Assembly: GCA_963818505.1 (NCBI GenBank)
Contig: CAWFSJ010000001.1
Location: 806,001-870,000, forward strand
DNA length: 64,000 nucleotides
From: JADKAV01 sp963818505
GTDB taxonomy: Bacteria; Actinomycetota; Actinomycetes; S36-B12; UBA10799
Direction: 5' to 3'
Shown here: in pieces, positions 27,172-36,563 of the stretch
How the letters are laid out: each line of letters opens with the position of its first letter
Numbering within the stretch: the stretch's first letter is position 1
The notes under the pieces: model-generated
Told to the model about the DNA's origin: nothing
The model's database searches: none
The model's input: the letters and a program-made list of their open reading frames with translations, nothing else
Translations under genes and position numbers: made by a program

Positions 27172-27420
27172 TCAGACGAGGATGTTGACGACCCGGCGAC
27201 CGCGCTTGGTGCCGAAGTCCACGGTCCCTGCTGTCAGGGCGAAAAGAGTGTCATCCTTGCCGATGCCGACATTGGCGCCGGGGTGGAAGTGCGTGCCGCG
27301 CTGACGAACGATGATCTCGCCGGCGTTGACGCTCTGGCCGCCGAAACGCTTCACACCGAGGCGCTGGGCATTGGAGTCGCGGCCGTTCCTGGTGCTCGCA
27401 GCACCCTTCTTGTGTGCCAT
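27172..27420 (-). CDS. rpmA: 50S ribosomal protein L27
   Basis: An 82-residue protein starting MAHKKGAASTRNGRDSNAQR, the unprocessed L27 opening, with no Firmicutes-type cleaved leader. Its N-terminal tail reaches the peptidyl-transferase centre. It is four bases downstream of rplU. Confidence 0.97.
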   Translation of the reverse strand: MAHKKGAASTRNGRDSNAQRLGVKRFGGQSVNAGEIIVRQRGTHFHPGANVGIGKDDTLFALTAGTVDFGTKRGRRVVNILV

Positions 27421-27424
27421 GAGG

Positions 27425-27742
27425 TCAGGCTCCCAACTCGATACCGGTGACCTTTACGACCGTCTGCTCCTGGCGGTGGCCCTGGCGACGGCGGTAACCG
27501 GTCTTGTTCTTGTACTTGAGGATGTCGATCTTCGGTCCGCGACGGTGCTCGACCACCTCGGCCATGACCTTCGCGCCGGACAGGGTGCTGGGATCTGAGG
27601 TCACAGTCTCACCATCCACCACGAGCAGCACCGGGCCGAGTTCCATGGCCGCACCAGGCTCGCCTGGCACTCGGTTCAACAGGACCTCATCGCCAACAGC
27701 CACCTTCTCCTGGTGACCACTGGTCCGCACGATCGCGTACAC
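27425..27742 (-). CDS. rplU: 50S ribosomal protein L21
   Basis: A 105-residue protein starting MYAIVRTSGHQEKVAVGD, with the C-terminal YKNKTGYRRRQGHRQ motif of L21. It binds 23S rRNA early in 50S assembly. GAAGGAG precedes the start. A promoter is visible upstream, so rplU-rpmA-obgE-proB-proA can be transcribed independently of rne. Confidence 0.97.
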   Translation of the reverse strand: MYAIVRTSGHQEKVAVGDEVLLNRVPGEPGAAMELGPVLLVVDGETVTSDPSTLSGAKVMAEVVEHRRGPKIDILKYKNKTGYRRRQGHRQEQTVVKVTGIELGA

Positions 27743-27824
27743 GGCCTAGCTCCTTCAACGTTCATTGGCTGCCCTCGGCTGTTAAGACACGGGGCATCGG
27801 CGCGAGGAAACGCGCACCTGTTCA

Positions 27825-27854
27825 AGAGTACGCGATGGCGCCCTGTTCGGGCAA
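27825..27854 (-). promoter_or_regulatory. Promoter of the rplU-rpmA-obgE unit
   Basis: On the minus strand TTGCCC (27854-27849) and TACTCT (27830-27825) are separated by 18 bases, giving a leader of about 75 bases before the rplU start at 27742. This is the clearest two-box promoter I found in the window. Confidence 0.55.
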
Positions 27855-27863
27855 CGCACCCCC

Positions 27864-27904
27864 GCACCGGGGCAGTTGCAAGCCCAGCCGGGTCCCACCG
27901 GTGC
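27864..27904 (-). terminator. Weak hairpin between rne and rplU
   Basis: GCACCGG (27864-27870) pairs with CCGGTGC (27898-27904) across a 27-base loop just after the rne tail. The loop is long and no U-tract follows, so termination is uncertain. Confidence 0.3.
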
Positions 27905-27958
27905 GCGGCGAGTCAGACGGAGGCCTGCTCGGCTTCCTGCGCGGGCTGTGGCTGCTGC

Positions 27959-30094
27959 TCAGCTTCGGGCGCGGACTCGGCCTGCTCGGCTTCCTGCTCG
28001 GCTTCCTGCTCGGCTCTCCGGCTGCTTGACGGGCGCCCCGGGGATGGGTCCCTGAGGACGTCGCCTTCGGCTACCGATGGGGTCACTCTGGACACGCACC
28101 CCGCGACCGTTGCAGTGCTCGCACGGCTCGCTGAACGTCTCGAGCAGCCCCTGTCCAAGTCGTTTGCGAGTCATCTGCACAAGGCCGAGGGAGGTGATCT
28201 CAGCGACCTGGTGCTTCGTGCGGTCCCTGCCCAGGCACTCCACGAGCCGGCGCACGACGAGGTCACGATTGGACTCGAGGACCATGTCGATGAAGTCCAC
28301 GACGATGATCCCACCGATGTCGCGCAGTCGCAGTTGGCGCACGACCTCCTCAGCCGCCTCCAGGTTGTTGCGGGTGACCGTCTCCTCGAGGTTCCCGCCC
28401 TGGCCGACGAAGCGTCCGGTGTTCACGTCGACCACGGTCATGGCCTCGGTGCGATCGATGACCAACGAACCGCCGCTGGGCAGCAGAACCTTGCGGTCCA
28501 GCGCCTTCGTGATCTGCTCGTCGATCCTGAAGGACGCGAAGACATCCTCGTTCTTCGACCAGCGCTCAACACGATCGGCGAGTTCTGGGGCGACCCAGCC
28601 GACGTACTCCTCGATCGTGTCCTGCGCGGCTGATCCCGACACGATCAGCTTCGCGAAGTCCTCGTTGAATATGTCGCGCACCACGCGAATGGCCAAGTCC
28701 GGCTCGGAGTAGAGCAAGGACGGCGCTTTGGCGCTCTCGGTCTTGGCGCTGATCGACTCCCACTGGGCTGCCAACCGGTTCACATCCGAGGCCAACTGCT
28801 CCTCGGTGGCCCCCTCGGCCGCGGTCCGAACGATCACACCTGCGTCCTCGGGCAGAGCCGCACGCAGGGCCTTCTTCAAGCGCGTGCGCTCCTTGTCAGG
28901 CAACTTGCGGCTGATGCCGGTCATCCGGCCGTTGGGGACGTAGACGAGGTAGCGGCCCGGCAAGGAGATCTGGCTCGTGAGCCGCGCGCCCTTGTGGCCG
29001 ACAGGATCCTTGGTCACTTGGACCAGCACACTGTCCCCGGGCGCAAGCGCCAGTTCGATGCGCTTGGGCTGACCCTCCAGACCCGCACCCTCCCAGTTGA
29101 CTTCACCTGCGTACAGGACCGCATTGCGTCCGCGGCCGATGTCGATGAACGCCGCCTCCATGGAAGGCAGCACGTTCTGCACCTTGCCCAGGTACACGTT
29201 GCCGATCATGGAAGCGTTGCGCTCGCGAGTGACGTAGTGCTCCACGAGGATCTTGTCCTCCAGCACAGCGATCTGGGTCCGGTCCTCGAGCCCACGCACA
29301 ACCATGACGCGGTCCACGCTCTCCCTGCGCGCGAGGAACTCGGCTTCGCTAACGATCGGCGAGCGCCGGCGGCCGGCATCGCGGCCCTCCCTGCGACGTT
29401 GCCGCTTGGCCTCCAGCCGGGTGGACCCCTTGACCGAGGTCACCTCGTCCTTGCTCGACTCGTCGTCATCGGAGTCGTCGCCGGATGAGGCGCGGCGCCG
29501 ACGACGGCGACGGCGCTTGCTGCTGCTGGACTCACTGTCGGAGTCGGAGCGATCCGCAGGACCATCCTGCTCGTTGTCGTCCGACTCCTCCTGCGAGTCC
29601 GACTGCTCGCCATCCGAGGGCTTCTCGGACTTGGCCGGGCGTGACTTGGGCCGGTTGCGCTGACGGTTGCGTGGCGGCGCAGGTTCGGTCTCCACCTCTT
29701 CGGGGTCGATCTCGGGGGCGAGGAAGAAAGCCGTCGCGGTGATGGGCTCCGGCTCGTCGAGCTCGAGTTCGAGTTCGAGTTCCTCCTCGGGCTCGACCGC
29801 CGCCTGCGGTACAGAACCCATGGACCCGACGAGGAAGGGGTCGGTGGGGCTCACTTCGGGAACCACCGGCACGGATGGCCGCTCTGGCGGCGGAGCGCTG
29901 ATCGCCTGCCGGGGTTGCTGCTCTTCGAGCGTCTCGGGTTCGGGTTCGGCGTCCACGGGAGCCGGGTCAGCCGCTTCGTTGCCGGTGTCAGGATGCACTT
30001 GCGGAGGCCCGGCCGGCCTTCCCGCTGCGCGCCGACGCGCCCGCTTTGCAGGCTTGTCGTCGGTCGTCTGACCTTCGTTCTGGACTTCGTCCAT
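27959..30094 (-). CDS. rne: Ribonuclease E/G, C-terminal tail probably frameshifted
   Basis: A 711-residue RNase E/G. An acidic, Pro- and Arg-rich N-terminal extension (about 1-260) precedes the S1 domain (GNVYLGKVQNVLPSMEAAFIDIG). The catalytic domain has VVDVNTGRFVG and IVVDFIDM, with metal-binding Asp residues, and the zinc-link CEHC. The N-terminal disorder is typical of actinobacterial enzymes. The last codons in this frame (Ser-Arg-Ala-Gly repeats) end in A far more often than elsewhere. Dropping one base near 28015 opens a frame reading AEQEAEQ...PAQEAEQASV to 27913 with normal codon use. It cleaves and matures mRNA and rRNA. Confidence 0.93.
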   Translation of the reverse strand: MDEVQNEGQTTDDKPAKRARRRAAGRPAGPPQVHPDTGNEAADPAPVDAEPEPETLEEQQPRQAISAPPPERPSVPVVPEVSPTDPFLVGSMGSVPQAAVEPEEELELELELDEPEPITATAFFLAPEIDPEEVETEPAPPRNRQRNRPKSRPAKSEKPSDGEQSDSQEESDDNEQDGPADRSDSDSESSSSKRRRRRRRRASSGDDSDDDESSKDEVTSVKGSTRLEAKRQRRREGRDAGRRRSPIVSEAEFLARRESVDRVMVVRGLEDRTQIAVLEDKILVEHYVTRERNASMIGNVYLGKVQNVLPSMEAAFIDIGRGRNAVLYAGEVNWEGAGLEGQPKRIELALAPGDSVLVQVTKDPVGHKGARLTSQISLPGRYLVYVPNGRMTGISRKLPDKERTRLKKALRAALPEDAGVIVRTAAEGATEEQLASDVNRLAAQWESISAKTESAKAPSLLYSEPDLAIRVVRDIFNEDFAKLIVSGSAAQDTIEEYVGWVAPELADRVERWSKNEDVFASFRIDEQITKALDRKVLLPSGGSLVIDRTEAMTVVDVNTGRFVGQGGNLEETVTRNNLEAAEEVVRQLRLRDIGGIIVVDFIDMVLESNRDLVVRRLVECLGRDRTKHQVAEITSLGLVQMTRKRLGQGLLETFSEPCEHCNGRGVRVQSDPIGSRRRRPQGPIPGAPVKQPESRAGSRAGSRAGRVRARS

Positions 30095-30366
30095 CGGGTA
30101 CTCCCGATCCGGGTCCCTCGTGCACATCGTCCACGGCCCTGCGGCCGTATACGAGTGTGCAGGACCCACTCGTTGGTGTTCGGCCTCGACCGAACACAAA
30201 GCTTCCATTCGGCGGTGAGGTCATGCCGCACATCAAAAGACGCGATGCGCCTGGGCAGCCGATCCATTCACCGGTCGGGCTCCGATTGGCTCCCGACTTT
30301 TTGAAGTATCTCACAACGCGTTGCGTGAATGGTCGATTACACCCCGTAAACGTCCATAGTCAGCGC
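30095..30366 (-). promoter_or_regulatory. Long structured leader upstream of rne
   Basis: This 272-bp non-coding stretch precedes rne. It contains a perfect eight-base hairpin (GTGTTCGG/CCGAACAC at 30176-30197, six-base loop) and further GC-rich complementary segments closer to the start, including GGTCC/GGACC near 30110-30165. In E. coli rne is autoregulated through cleavage of its leader. A similar role here is inference. I do not recognise a named RNA family. Confidence 0.4.
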
Positions 30367-31050
30367 TCAGAAAGGCGCAACCACGCCACTCGGCCCGGCG
30401 ACACCTTGCACGAGTCTGGTCGCCAGAACCGGAACATCGGGTAGGTCGGGGTACGCGTAACGCATCGCCAGCACGACCTCCGTGGGCCGGGGCGTGGGCT
30501 CGCTGTGTTGCACCGTCACTTCCACGACCTCCGGCGCCACCACCTCTATGTCCGAGCACAGTGCCCGAACGTCGATGGTGCGACGCCCTGCTTTGGTGAT
30601 GCGCTCCACCTCGACACCGGTCGCCGCCCGGAAAGCGGCCGCAGCCCGCGTGATGTCCGACGGCCATTCGAGGCGCCAGCGGCTGGCCTTCAGCGACTCG
30701 ACCAGCGGTGAGGTCGCCTCCACCATGCCCACAACGTCCAGGCCCTCCGGCAGGGCGGCGTCCAACGCCTGCGCCACTTCCTGCGGATCGACCCGCTGCA
30801 GCACTGAGATCTCGAGGAACTCGGCCTCGCTGGCGGCCCCGGTGGGAGCCGCGCCGGCGTAACTGACCTTCGGGTGGGGCGAGAAGCCGGCCGAATAGGC
30901 CATCGGGACCCCGACCCGGCGCAGCGCCCGCTCCCATGCGCGCTGAAAATCGCGGTGCGAGCTGAAACGCATCCGGCCACGCTTGGCGTAACGCACCTGC
31001 AGGGTCTGGACCGGAGGTATGTACTCCCGGTCCGGCGTGCGCCGGGCCAT
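30367..31050 (-). CDS. DUF2344 / TIGR03936 family protein
   Basis: A 227-residue protein with the family opening LQVRYAKRGRMRFSSHRDFQRAWERALRR followed by YSAGFSPHPKVSYA. These proteins always accompany, or are fused to, the radical SAM protein encoded just upstream. Their function is unknown; a role in RNA modification has been suggested from fusion patterns and similarity to pseudouridine-related domains. The start overlaps the radical SAM stop by one base. Confidence 0.9.
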   Translation of the reverse strand: MARRTPDREYIPPVQTLQVRYAKRGRMRFSSHRDFQRAWERALRRVGVPMAYSAGFSPHPKVSYAGAAPTGAASEAEFLEISVLQRVDPQEVAQALDAALPEGLDVVGMVEATSPLVESLKASRWRLEWPSDITRAAAAFRAATGVEVERITKAGRRTIDVRALCSDIEVVAPEVVEVTVQHSEPTPRPTEVVLAMRYAYPDLPDVPVLATRLVQGVAGPSGVVAPF

Positions 31051-32993
31051 CAGGAACTGACCTGGACGATCGGCAGGATCACGGCGTCGGTCGGACCGAC
31101 CTGGATCTGCGTGCCCATCTGATCGCACACACCACAGTCGAAGCACGGCGACCAACGGCAGTCCTCCACCTCGACCTCATCCACCGCGTCGCGCCAGTCC
31201 TGCCAGAGCCATTCCTTGTCCAGACCCGAGTCGAGGTGATCCCAGGGCAGGACCTCGGCCAGATCCCGCTCACGGGTGGTGTACCAGTCCACATCGATAC
31301 CGACCCGATCGGCTGCAGCCATCCAGCGATCGAAACTGAAGTACTCGCTCCAGCCGTCGAAACGACCGCCATCGCGCCAGACCTCTTCGATCACCGCACC
31401 GACCCTGCGATCACCGCGCGCCAACAGTCCTTCGACGATCCCGGGACGGCCATCGTGATACCGGAAGCCGATCGCCTTGCCGAGGTCCCGATCGGATCTG
31501 ATGGCGTCACGAAGGAGCGCCAGACGGGCATCGGTGGCTTCCCATCCGAGTTGGGCGGCCCATTGGAAAGGCGTGTGCGGCTTGGGCACGAAACCGCCGA
31601 TCGACACCGTCGCTCGGATGTCACGGCGGCCCGAGACCTCACGGCCGGTGCGGATGACCTCCTTGGCCATCCGAGCGATCTGCAGCACGTCCTCGTCGGT
31701 CTCGGTCGGCAGACCACACATGAAGTAGAGCTTCACCTGCCGCCAGCCCGCCGCGTACGCCGCGGCCACCGTGCGGATCAGATCCTCCTCGGTGACCATC
31801 TTGTTGATCACCTTGCGAATCCGTTCACTGCCTCCCTCGGGGGCGAACGTGAGTCCCGAGCGCCGGCCGTTGCGGGCCAGTTCGTTGGCCAGATCGATGT
31901 TGAAAGCGTCCACCCGGGTGGACGGCAGGGACAGTCCGGTGTTGGTCCCGTCGTAGCGGTCGGCCAGGCCCTTGGCCAGATCCGCGATCTCGGAATGATC
32001 CGCACTCGACAGGCTCAGCAGGCCCACCTCTTCGAACCCGGTGGCTTCCAGCGAGGCCTGCACCATGTCGGCGACGGTGGTCTTGGACCGTTCCCGCACC
32101 GGCCGCGTGATCATCCCCGCCTGGCAGAAACGACAACCGCGGGTGCATCCCCGGAAGATCTCCACCGAAGCTCGTTCGTGCACCGTCTCGGCCAACGGCA
32201 CAAGAGGCTGCTTGGGATAGGGCCATTCGTCGAGGTCGCTGACCGTGTGTTTGGCCACCCGCCACGGCGTCCCGGCATCCAAAGGGGCCACCCGCTGGAT
32301 GCGTCCATCGGGCAGGTAACTGACCTCGTACATCGACGGCACGTAGGCGACCCCCGACTGCGCGATTGCACGCAGCAGGGCGGCTCGGTCCCCACCTGCT
32401 TGCTTCACGTCGCGCACGATGTCGGACAGGCGCAGGACCGCGTTCTCCCCGTCCCCCACGACCGCCGCGTCGATGAAGTCCGCGATCGGCTCGGGGTTGA
32501 ACGCCGCATGGCCCCCGGCGATCACCAGTGGATGTTCGTCGCCGCGGTCCTTGGCATGCAACGGGATCCCAGCCAGGTCCAAAGCGGTGAGCAGATTCGT
32601 GTACCCGAGTTCGGTGGCGAACGAGACGCCCAGCAGGTCGAAGGCCCCCACCGGCAGGTGGCTCTCGACGGTGAACTGCGGAACCTGGTGCTCGCGCATC
32701 AGCGACTCCATGTCCGGCCACACCGAATATGTGCGTTCGGCCAGGACGTCGTCGCGTTCATTGAGTACTTCGTAGAGGATCTGAAGGCCCTGATTGGGCA
32801 ATCCGATCTCGTAGGCGTCGGGGTACATCAGAGCCCAACGCACGGACACCGACTCCCACGGCTTGGTCGTCGCGTTCAGTTCCCCGCCGACGTACTGGAT
32901 CGGTTTGCGCACCAAACCCAGGATGCGCTCCAACTGCGGATAGATCGATTGCACCACTTCAGAGTACGTGCCAGCCAGAATTCGGCTCGTCAA
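31050..32993 (-). CDS. B12-binding-type radical SAM protein, TIGR03960 family
   Basis: About 647 residues. An N-terminal cobalamin-binding-like region is followed by the radical SAM motif in FRGCTRGCRFCQAGM and by SSADHSEI and LTFAPEGGSERIR. A C-terminal cysteine cluster (CRWSPCFDCGVCD) could hold another metal centre. The substrate is unknown, and it is always paired with the DUF2344 protein. The TTG at 32993 overlaps the rodA stop as TTGA and is my preferred start; an ATG-like extension to 33032 is less likely. Confidence 0.9.
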   Translation of the reverse strand: MTSRILAGTYSEVVQSIYPQLERILGLVRKPIQYVGGELNATTKPWESVSVRWALMYPDAYEIGLPNQGLQILYEVLNERDDVLAERTYSVWPDMESLMREHQVPQFTVESHLPVGAFDLLGVSFATELGYTNLLTALDLAGIPLHAKDRGDEHPLVIAGGHAAFNPEPIADFIDAAVVGDGENAVLRLSDIVRDVKQAGGDRAALLRAIAQSGVAYVPSMYEVSYLPDGRIQRVAPLDAGTPWRVAKHTVSDLDEWPYPKQPLVPLAETVHERASVEIFRGCTRGCRFCQAGMITRPVRERSKTTVADMVQASLEATGFEEVGLLSLSSADHSEIADLAKGLADRYDGTNTGLSLPSTRVDAFNIDLANELARNGRRSGLTFAPEGGSERIRKVINKMVTEEDLIRTVAAAYAAGWRQVKLYFMCGLPTETDEDVLQIARMAKEVIRTGREVSGRRDIRATVSIGGFVPKPHTPFQWAAQLGWEATDARLALLRDAIRSDRDLGKAIGFRYHDGRPGIVEGLLARGDRRVGAVIEEVWRDGGRFDGWSEYFSFDRWMAAADRVGIDVDWYTTRERDLAEVLPWDHLDSGLDKEWLWQDWRDAVDEVEVEDCRWSPCFDCGVCDQMGTQIQVGPTDAVILPIVQVSS

Positions 32994-34135
32994 TGCCGGG
33001 ACACCTTGAGCAGCAGCCCGACCCCGATCCATGCCGCGATCACACTCGATCCCCCGTACGAGACCAGCGGCAGGGGCACGCCGGTGACTGGCAGCAGGCC
33101 CACGTTCATGCCGAGGTTCTCGAATCCTTGGGCAGCCAGCCAGCAGACGATACCGGTGGCGACGAGCACCCCGAACCGGTCCGAGGCTGTGAGACCGGCC
33201 TGCAGTGCCCGCAGCAGCAACACCACGAACAAGCCGATGACCAAGAGCCCGCCGACCATGCCCAACTCCTCACCGACGGCCGAGAAGATGAAGTCGGTGT
33301 ACTGGTAAGGCACAAAAGCGCCTTGGGTGTGGGCACCGTCCAGCAGCCCCTGACCGGTCACCCCTCCGGTGCCGATGGCGATGAGCGCCTGCGCCACGTT
33401 GTAGCCGACCCCTTGCGGATCGGCGGCTGGGTCGAGGAAGGCCGTGAAACGGGCGACCTGGTAGGCGTCGAGCACTCCCGTGGCGTAGGCGCTCACACCC
33501 GCCGCCACCCCTGCGCCAAGCAGCACGAACAGGAACCGTCGGCGGACCCCGGAGACGTACAACACCCCGAAGACCGCCGCGGCGGTGACCAGCGCCGATC
33601 CGAGGTCGGGTTGCAGAAGAAGCAGCGCACACACCAGACCGGTCGCACCCAGTACCCCGAGGACTGCGGTCGGCTCCGGCGGATCCCCCAGACCGCGCAC
33701 CCCGGACCGGTCCGACAGCCAGACAGCGGCCAGCAGCACGACGAAGACCTTGGCGAACTCCGCCGGTTGCAGGGTGAACCCGCCGGGCAGGGTAAGCCAA
33801 GCCCGGGTGCCGTTGACGGTCGTGCCCAGCGGGGACAGTACGGCCAGCAGACCCAACAGGCTGCCTGCATAACCCACCGCTGCAAGAACCAGAAGGGCCG
33901 GACGATCCAAGCGGTACACGACCCATGCCGCCAGCATCCCCAGCACGACGAACAGAGCTTGGCGAGTGGCGAAGTAGGCGCCCGGGTCCCCATCGGCCAC
34001 CAGCCTGCCCCAGGTCGTGGAGTAGACCATGGCCACGCCGATCAGACTCAAGCAGACCGCACTGGCCAGCAACAGGACATCGAAACGCGCAGGGGCTCTC
34101 AGCCTGTTCTCGACGCGGGCCTGGGTGGTGGTCAC
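32990..34135 (-). CDS. rodA: Rod-shape determining SEDS glycosyltransferase RodA
   Basis: A 381-residue SEDS protein with about ten membrane helices. Diagnostic motifs are NGTRAWL, LQPAEFAKVFVVL, LLLQPDLGSALV, PYQYTDFIFSAVGEELG and PLPLVSYGGSS. SEDS proteins polymerise glycan from lipid II together with a class B PBP, here encoded directly upstream. The GTG at 34135 overlaps the mrdA stop as GTGA. RodA rather than FtsW is chosen from the mre-mrdA operon. Confidence 0.95.
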   Translation of the reverse strand: MTTTQARVENRLRAPARFDVLLLASAVCLSLIGVAMVYSTTWGRLVADGDPGAYFATRQALFVVLGMLAAWVVYRLDRPALLVLAAVGYAGSLLGLLAVLSPLGTTVNGTRAWLTLPGGFTLQPAEFAKVFVVLLAAVWLSDRSGVRGLGDPPEPTAVLGVLGATGLVCALLLLQPDLGSALVTAAAVFGVLYVSGVRRRFLFVLLGAGVAAGVSAYATGVLDAYQVARFTAFLDPAADPQGVGYNVAQALIAIGTGGVTGQGLLDGAHTQGAFVPYQYTDFIFSAVGEELGMVGGLLVIGLFVVLLLRALQAGLTASDRFGVLVATGIVCWLAAQGFENLGMNVGLLPVTGVPLPLVSYGGSSVIAAWIGVGLLLKVSRH

Positions 34136-36063
34136 TGTGTGATCCCGAAGATCTGCTCGTACACCGCACGTGCGACCGGACCGGAGGTCGCCGCGCCCAG
34201 ACCCCCTTCGTCCACGTTGACCACCACGACGTACTCGGGGTCGTCGGCCGGCGCGAAACTGGCGAACCAGGAGGTCGACTGGCGTCCGGCGACCTCGGCT
34301 GTCCCGGTCTTCGCCGCCACCGGGTACTCCTCGAGCGGGAAACCCGCGAATGCCCCACTGGCCGTACCCGTCACGGTGGTCGTGGCCAGAGCTCGCCTCA
34401 CGAACGCCAGCGCAGCTGGATCGTCGGGCACCCTTTGTCCTGACGGCGCGGCGATGTCGAGCACCTCTTCCGGGCCGCGCAACTCGGTGCCGATGTGGGG
34501 CGTGACCAGCCGGCCCCCGTTGGCGATTGCGGCGTAGGCCCTCGCCACTTGCAGCGGTGTCGTGAGAGTGCGTCCCTGGCCGATCGCGGTGTTCAGCGCA
34601 TCTCCGGCGCGGTACTCGAAGCCCGACCGGCAGTAGTCCCGGGCGTACGCCTTGAGCAGGCGTGCACGGGCCTTGTTGGTTTCCTCGGGGTAACCGTTGC
34701 GCGCGCGCAAGCAGTAGTCGTCCTTGCGCTGGTCGTACTGAGCCTGGATCGACGCACGGTCGGGGATCCCCCCGGACACCTCGCCAGGCAGGTCGATCCC
34801 GGTCTTCGAGCCGTAACCGAAGGCCGCCGCTGTGCGCACCACCTGCTCGCGAGCGGTGTCCCCGGACAGTCCCCCGTCGCGCTTCCACATCTTGTAGCCC
34901 AGCCGGTAGAACACCGTGTCACAGGAAACTGAGAGCGCCTGGGCCAACGTGACCGGACCGTAGGCGCGGCTCTCGTAGTTGCGGAAGACCTGCCCTCCGA
35001 CCACCACCGCGGACGGGCAATCGTAGGTGCCCGACAGGTTGAAACCGGCCCGTGCGGCGGCCAGCGTCGTCAATGATTTGAAGGTGGAGGCCGGTGGGGC
35101 CAGCGCCTGTATCGGCCGGAAGACCAGCGGACGGCCGGCACTTTTGGCGGTCAACTTGGAGTACTCGTCCTCGGTGACTCCGCGGGCCCAGATGTTCGGG
35201 TCGTAAGTGGGATACGACGCCATGGCGCGGATGGCGCCGTCGCGGGCGTCCATCACGACCACCGAACCACCGGTGGCCTTGTACCCCTCAGCACGCGCCT
35301 GCCGGACCGCCTGCTTGAGCGCTCGCTCGGCGACGACCTGTGTCTGGATGTCCAACGAGGTGACCAAAGTCGCCCCATCGACGGGTTGCTCGACGATCTC
35401 GCGCCGGGACCCGCCATCGCGGTCCATCCCCAGCGCCGACTTCCCAGGCGTCCCCCGCAAATCGCGGTCGTACTGGGCCTCGAGTCCTGCCGCGCCGCCC
35501 TGCTCGTCGAGATAGCCCAACAGGCCCGCGGCATTGGCCTGCGAGGGGTAATCGCGCACCGCCGATTGGCGCACCTCGACACCTGGCAACTGGGCGTCGC
35601 TGATCGCCAGGGCAACGGGGATGTCCAGGTCGGCAACCACTGGCACCGGTTGGCCCTGCTGGCCTCGGTAGCAGACCCCGGGCTTGGAACCCGGCTGCCC
35701 GCACACCACAAGCCTGTCGTCGATCGTGGCCGGTGCCGTGCCGGACAGCTGCGCCACTCTGGCGAGGACCTCGGGCGAGGTCTGGGAATCGACCACCACT
35801 TCGAACGTCGTCCGGTTGCCAGCCAGGACAGCACCGGTACGGTCCACGATGGCGCCGCGCGCTGCTGGGACCGGCACAACGTCGGTCTGGATGGCCACCG
35901 CCCGGGCTTGGTACTGCGTGGATTCTGCTGTCTGCAACCAGACGAGGCGCGCAGCAATGGTCAGCCCGATGACCAGGATCACCACCCGAAGCAACCGCAA
36001 ACGCCGTTGCGCTGGGGCCGGGGCGACGACAGGGCCTTTGACTCGAACGTCGAGATCGGTCAT
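34132..36063 (-). CDS. mrdA: Penicillin-binding protein 2
   Basis: A 643-residue class B PBP. A membrane anchor lies at about residues 24-42, then the dimerisation domain (RGAIVDRTGAVLAGN). The transpeptidase domain has the nucleophile STFK (PPASTFKSL), SCD as the second motif and KTGTAE as the third. It cross-links peptidoglycan during elongation with RodA. The ATG overlaps the mreD stop as ATGA. All five genes mreB to rodA are tightly packed. Confidence 0.96.
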   Translation of the reverse strand: MTDLDVRVKGPVVAPAPAQRRLRLLRVVILVIGLTIAARLVWLQTAESTQYQARAVAIQTDVVPVPAARGAIVDRTGAVLAGNRTTFEVVVDSQTSPEVLARVAQLSGTAPATIDDRLVVCGQPGSKPGVCYRGQQGQPVPVVADLDIPVALAISDAQLPGVEVRQSAVRDYPSQANAAGLLGYLDEQGGAAGLEAQYDRDLRGTPGKSALGMDRDGGSRREIVEQPVDGATLVTSLDIQTQVVAERALKQAVRQARAEGYKATGGSVVVMDARDGAIRAMASYPTYDPNIWARGVTEDEYSKLTAKSAGRPLVFRPIQALAPPASTFKSLTTLAAARAGFNLSGTYDCPSAVVVGGQVFRNYESRAYGPVTLAQALSVSCDTVFYRLGYKMWKRDGGLSGDTAREQVVRTAAAFGYGSKTGIDLPGEVSGGIPDRASIQAQYDQRKDDYCLRARNGYPEETNKARARLLKAYARDYCRSGFEYRAGDALNTAIGQGRTLTTPLQVARAYAAIANGGRLVTPHIGTELRGPEEVLDIAAPSGQRVPDDPAALAFVRRALATTTVTGTASGAFAGFPLEEYPVAAKTGTAEVAGRQSTSWFASFAPADDPEYVVVVNVDEGGLGAATSGPVARAVYEQIFGITQ

Positions 36064-36563
36064 CGTACGACCGCCTGTAGGCGCCGACGTGCCGGAAGCA
36101 GAGCAAACGTGCAGACGAGCGCACCGCTGATGGTCCACGCAGCGCCGACCCACGCAGACGTGGCAGTGCCCAGCGCCAGTGCGTCGATCAGCTGCATGCC
36201 ACCCGCGGCCAGGCACGTGAGCAGCCATACTCGCAGCGCCCCGGACCAGACCCACCGGTCGGTGCGCAACGTGCCGGCGGCCGCCCCCATCAGTGCGCCG
36301 ATCAGCGCTCCCACTCCCAGCACACCGCTGGAGGTCAGATCCAGCAGCAGGCCCGCAACGAAGCCGATGATCGCCCCTGACCGGCTCCCAAGGACCAAGG
36401 CCAGAACGCAGACCGTCGAGAAGACCACCGGCACCGCGGGCCAGAGCCCGAGTGCAGGCAGCACCGCGGTCTGCACCAGGAAGGCGAGGGTGAGACACGC
36501 AGCGGCGGTCAGGATCGCACGAGGAGCGTGGATCGACCGCGTGTTACCGACAAGCGTGCTCAT
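36060..36563 (-). CDS. mreD: Rod-shape determining protein MreD
   Basis: A 167-residue membrane protein with about five hydrophobic segments and the GLLLDLTSSGVLGVGALI segment typical of MreD. Sequence conservation in this family is weak; position between mreC and mrdA, with ATGA overlaps at both ends, makes the call secure. Confidence 0.88.
   Translation of the reverse strand: MSTLVGNTRSIHAPRAILTAAACLTLAFLVQTAVLPALGLWPAVPVVFSTVCVLALVLGSRSGAIIGFVAGLLLDLTSSGVLGVGALIGALMGAAAGTLRTDRWVWSGALRVWLLTCLAAGGMQLIDALALGTATSAWVGAAWTISGALVCTFALLPARRRLQAVVR

Noticed and set aside
31236..33308. Long rightward open frame opposite the radical SAM gene
   Set aside because: It lacks any recognisable motif and mirrors the third-position bias of the sense gene.
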